From: Geitlerinema sp. BBD 1991-9
Lineage (GTDB): Bacteria > Cyanobacteriota > Cyanobacteriia > Cyanobacteriales > Geitlerinemataceae
DNA length: 64,000 nt
Reading direction: 5' to 3'
Assembly (NCBI GenBank): GCA_001657325.1
Contig: LWRO01000002.1
Span: forward strand, 1-64,000
Shown: in pieces, positions 62,501-64,000 of the stretch
How the letters are laid out: each line of letters begins with the position of its first letter
How positions within the stretch are numbered: position 1 is the first letter of the stretch
Made by a program: the position numbers and the translations under genes
The notes under the pieces: generated by a model
Databases searched by the model: none
What the model was told of the DNA's origin: nothing
What the model saw: only the letters and a program-made list of their open reading frames with translations

Positions 62501-64000
62501 AGCTCGGACAAGCTGTAGAATTGCGCTCTCTCTACCTCGGACTGCTCGTTCCCCTGTATACCTTCTGCGATCGCACGCAGTTCGATCGAGTCGCGATCGA
62601 TTTACTCGAACGGGGGATACAAACCCAACCGACGCCAGCAACGGCCTTGGCTTGTGCTGCCTACAGCGTGCGGTGGTTGTGTCGGGGCGGTGACCTCACC
62701 ACCGCCTTAGCTTGGGCTTCTCTGGCGGAGCGATTCGTGGAAAGATCGATCGAGACGTCACGGGGACGAAGTTTTGCCTTGCTGCCGTCCGTTCGCTGTT
62801 GGGTCTACGAGTTTCTCGGCCGTTTCGTTTACCCCTGGTCGAAACCCATTCCTACGGCCCTATCGCTCCTCGAAGAAGCCTATCGCCTCGGCGTCGAAGC
62901 GGGGGAAGTCTTCGGTGCCGGACTCGCCCTCGCCGATCGATTGTTGCTGTCGTTCTATGGTGGCGAACCCCTCAATACCTTAGTTGAGGACGCGGAACGA
63001 TGGACTCGTTGGTGTTGCAAGTACCAACACCAAAGGGCACTCGATACGATTGCCAGCGTCATGCTCCCGGTTTCACATTTGCGCGAGCGCAGTCTGTCAA
63101 CGCGCCCTTCCCAAAACGAGGAGGAGATGACCTTTAGCTGGAAGCGGTTGACGGAAACTGAGTTTCTCGATCGACTGACATCGTTGGCTCGAGCTGACTG
63201 TCGCGCACTCTTCTACGTCCACAAGGCTTGGGCGCTCTATCTCGACGAGCGCTATGGCCAAGCACTGGAATTCGCCCGGTTGGCCGATACACAAATGCTC
63301 CGATGGGGGGATGGGGAAATTCAAGCGCCCTCCGCTTCCCAGGGATTTATGGCGGTCGCCCTCAACCGTTTTATCCTCGCGCTGTGTTTGGCGGCATCGT
63401 ATTCTCCGGTCGATCGAGACCGAAGTGCGCTCGTCCTTCAGGAATTGGAATCGATTCAATATCAGTTTGACCGTTGGGAAGCAACGGGGCCGGTTTTGTT
63501 CCAAATTCTTGCGGCACTCGTGCGCGGGGAGTGTTATCGACTTCAGGAAAAACGATCTCAGGCCGTCGATCAGTTCGATCGCGCGATCGAGCTGGCAGCG
63601 GAGGCCGATGTCGTGCAGTACGCTGCGATGGGAAACGAACTGGCCGCTAAGTTCTGGCTCGATCGAGGCAAGCTGAAAATTGCGAAGGTGTATTTCGGAG
63701 AAGCTTACGTGGCCTACCAACGATGGGGGGCGGCGAGTAAAGTCCAACAACTCGACGATCGATATGGTTCGCTGTTAGCGGTAGCCGCGTTCGTGTCGAG
63801 TGACGATATGGCTTTAGGAAGAGGGAACGATCCTCGCACGAACACCAGTATTAACTATACGCGCTCTCGTGCCGCTGTTTTGGACGTAACGACGGTGATG
63901 CAAGCGGCTCAAGCGCTGTCCGGGGAAATCGTTCTCGATCGACTGTTGGACAAACTCATGCAACTCGCGCTCGCCAATGCGGGGGCGACACGGGGAGTGA
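59539..64000 (+). CDS. Second giant hybrid kinase, cut by the window end
   Basis: At least 1,487 residues from ATG 59539, with no stop before 64000. Another start, GTG at about 59609 just before LPGYQVSTLLYES, would fit paralogues equally well. Domains: protein kinase (VILKVLKSD, VHKDINPANILYN, LIDFGISAQ, GTLPYMSPEQTGRMN), AAA ATPase (LAGDSGIGKTALV, LVLFLDNLQWADRD), a helical region rich in repeats, and the beginning of a GAF domain (SGEIVLDRLLDKLMQLALAN). The histidine kinase half, seen in the upstream paralogue, is expected beyond the window. The tandem arrangement suggests a gene duplication; amino-acid identity is moderate, so it is not recent. Confidence 0.93.
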   Translation, partial: MGALSQAFAPKRQSQTHYPPDIVLPGYQVSTLLYESVNSLVYRGTRERDGLPVILKVLKSDRVTPTELARYQQEYYINQQLDLDGVVRAYALERYQNTVAIVLEDFGGRSLKDYLEEIGKFPLPEFLSIVVQIAEILDRIHAANIVHKDINPANILYNRELDRVKLIDFGISAQVIPDSVSSDRLPNVPSLRNSSVLEGTLPYMSPEQTGRMNCSLDYRTDFYSLGVTFYEMLLGCLPFDAADTMAWVHCHIAQTPTSPHRVDPDIPPAISDIVMKLLAKTAEERYQSAWGLQADLVLCLMQLEATGTIEDVIPGENDVVHQFRIPQRIYGREAELAQIHEAFERVGTFASVEQSSIVKSSTLSSESSPPEILFLAGDSGIGKTALVAESYKSISRPAGYLISGQFETDRTLTERPTNAREIPCSAVIEALRELFRLLLAETETQLAQWREKLLDALDLDDLVLVDAIPELRLVLGTVPSNPSVENLRDLGKDALAQKRFKSSIERLLRVFCYERCPLVLFLDNLQWADRDSLQVVETILSAPHSRSLLVVGAYRNDEEIEVIQQFKRRCAERGIRMQHQVLSPLPLNAIAQLVADTLQSEIKAVMSLAALIAQKTNGNPFFVREFLKTLHRERLLVFDDESMSWQWDIDLVSAQEITDNVLEVLLTQLRQLPENVRDILSIGACVGQEFDLDTIAELTGRTTRDLFQDLVPALVEGLVQPLHRWERWGDEEIAPISHVASPLPNQRSGERGVLLLGYQFLHEQVRQTAYDRVPSQRKAEIHLKIGQSLSQRQRIAQRPDGIVELARHWNLGKTAVKTDAERLERGRINLEAGRLSRDREDYTSALVYDLEGIEALPTPMWDVCPDLAFDLYLERTRSNLLQGNFDRMEDLVEILDRHAPDDLARAEVDRLVVMAFELRGCYDEALDRVGGSPSDARLSREVPTHRSDVLTLSNLDCDGAIALRNRLSDLDDIEVDPNSARDVGDVRQLGQAVELRSLYLGLLVPLYTFCDRTQFDRVAIDLLERGIQTQPTPATALACAAYSVRWLCRGGDLTTALAWASLAERFVERSIETSRGRSFALLPSVRCWVYEFLGRFVYPWSKPIPTALSLLEEAYRLGVEAGEVFGAGLALADRLLLSFYGGEPLNTLVEDAERWTRWCCKYQHQRALDTIASVMLPVSHLRERSLSTRPSQNEEEMTFSWKRLTETEFLDRLTSLARADCRALFYVHKAWALYLDERYGQALEFARLADTQMLRWGDGEIQAPSASQGFMAVALNRFILALCLAASYSPVDRDRSALVLQELESIQYQFDRWEATGPVLFQILAALVRGECYRLQEKRSQAVDQFDRAIELAAEADVVQYAAMGNELAAKFWLDRGKLKIAKVYFGEAYVAYQRWGAASKVQQLDDRYGSLLAVAAFVSSDDMALGRGNDPRTNTSINYTRSRAAVLDVTTVMQAAQALSGEIVLDRLLDKLMQLALANAGATRGV

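Overview
The window is a piece of a cyanobacterial chromosome. The evidence is psbZ (photosystem II), nblA (phycobilisome degradation), a CAAD/CurT-type thylakoid protein, very large serine/threonine-histidine hybrid kinases, and a strong excess of CGATCGA-type words (with some GCGATCGC, the HIP1 core) across genes and spacers. Together these suggest a phycobilisome-bearing cyanobacterium, probably filamentous. Genus and species cannot be read from the sequence.

Left end, about 1-4,700: an accessory, AT-richer region almost lacking the GATCGA word. It holds decayed Rhs/YD-repeat (polymorphic toxin) material on the minus strand. There are two C-terminal toxin-tail modules, each overlapping a downstream polytopic membrane protein (probable immunity partner), a formylglycine-generating-enzyme-like pseudogene, a further YD-repeat fragment at the edge, and a dead IS30-family element. 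A strong promoter, tRNA-Asp(GTC) and a terminator (4,696-4,869) mark the boundary with the core chromosome.

5,200-30,800: mostly minus-strand core genes. These are a membrane GGDEF-EAL protein with a DUF2993 protein, era, a cyclic-nucleotide-binding membrane protein, a DUF3352 protein, ribH, psbZ, a tandem universal stress protein and nblA. A phospho-signalling block follows (PP2C phosphatase, ABC1/UbiB kinase-like protein, a small coiled-coil protein, a Ser/Thr kinase with an altered DFG motif). Then come plus-strand HD-like, thrB and cysteine desulfurase genes, and minus-strand M48 protease, two YbjQ-type genes, a hypothetical protein, a lipoprotein and a Mig-like DNA glycosylase.

30,800-53,300: NUDIX, malQ, GH38 alpha-mannosidase, a repeat-containing hypothetical protein, an Orn/Lys/Arg decarboxylase, a YbjN-like protein, gltX, a small secreted repeat protein, alr, a PfkB kinase, rplY, purA, mutL, a CAAD protein and argF. 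Several families of small palindromic or MITE-like repeats sit between them, including one family with visible target-site duplications.

53,600-64,000: two tandem giant hybrid sensor kinases (protein kinase, AAA ATPase, helical region, GAF, histidine kinase). The second is cut by the window end. Heptanucleotide tandem repeats occur at several gene ends and around this pair.
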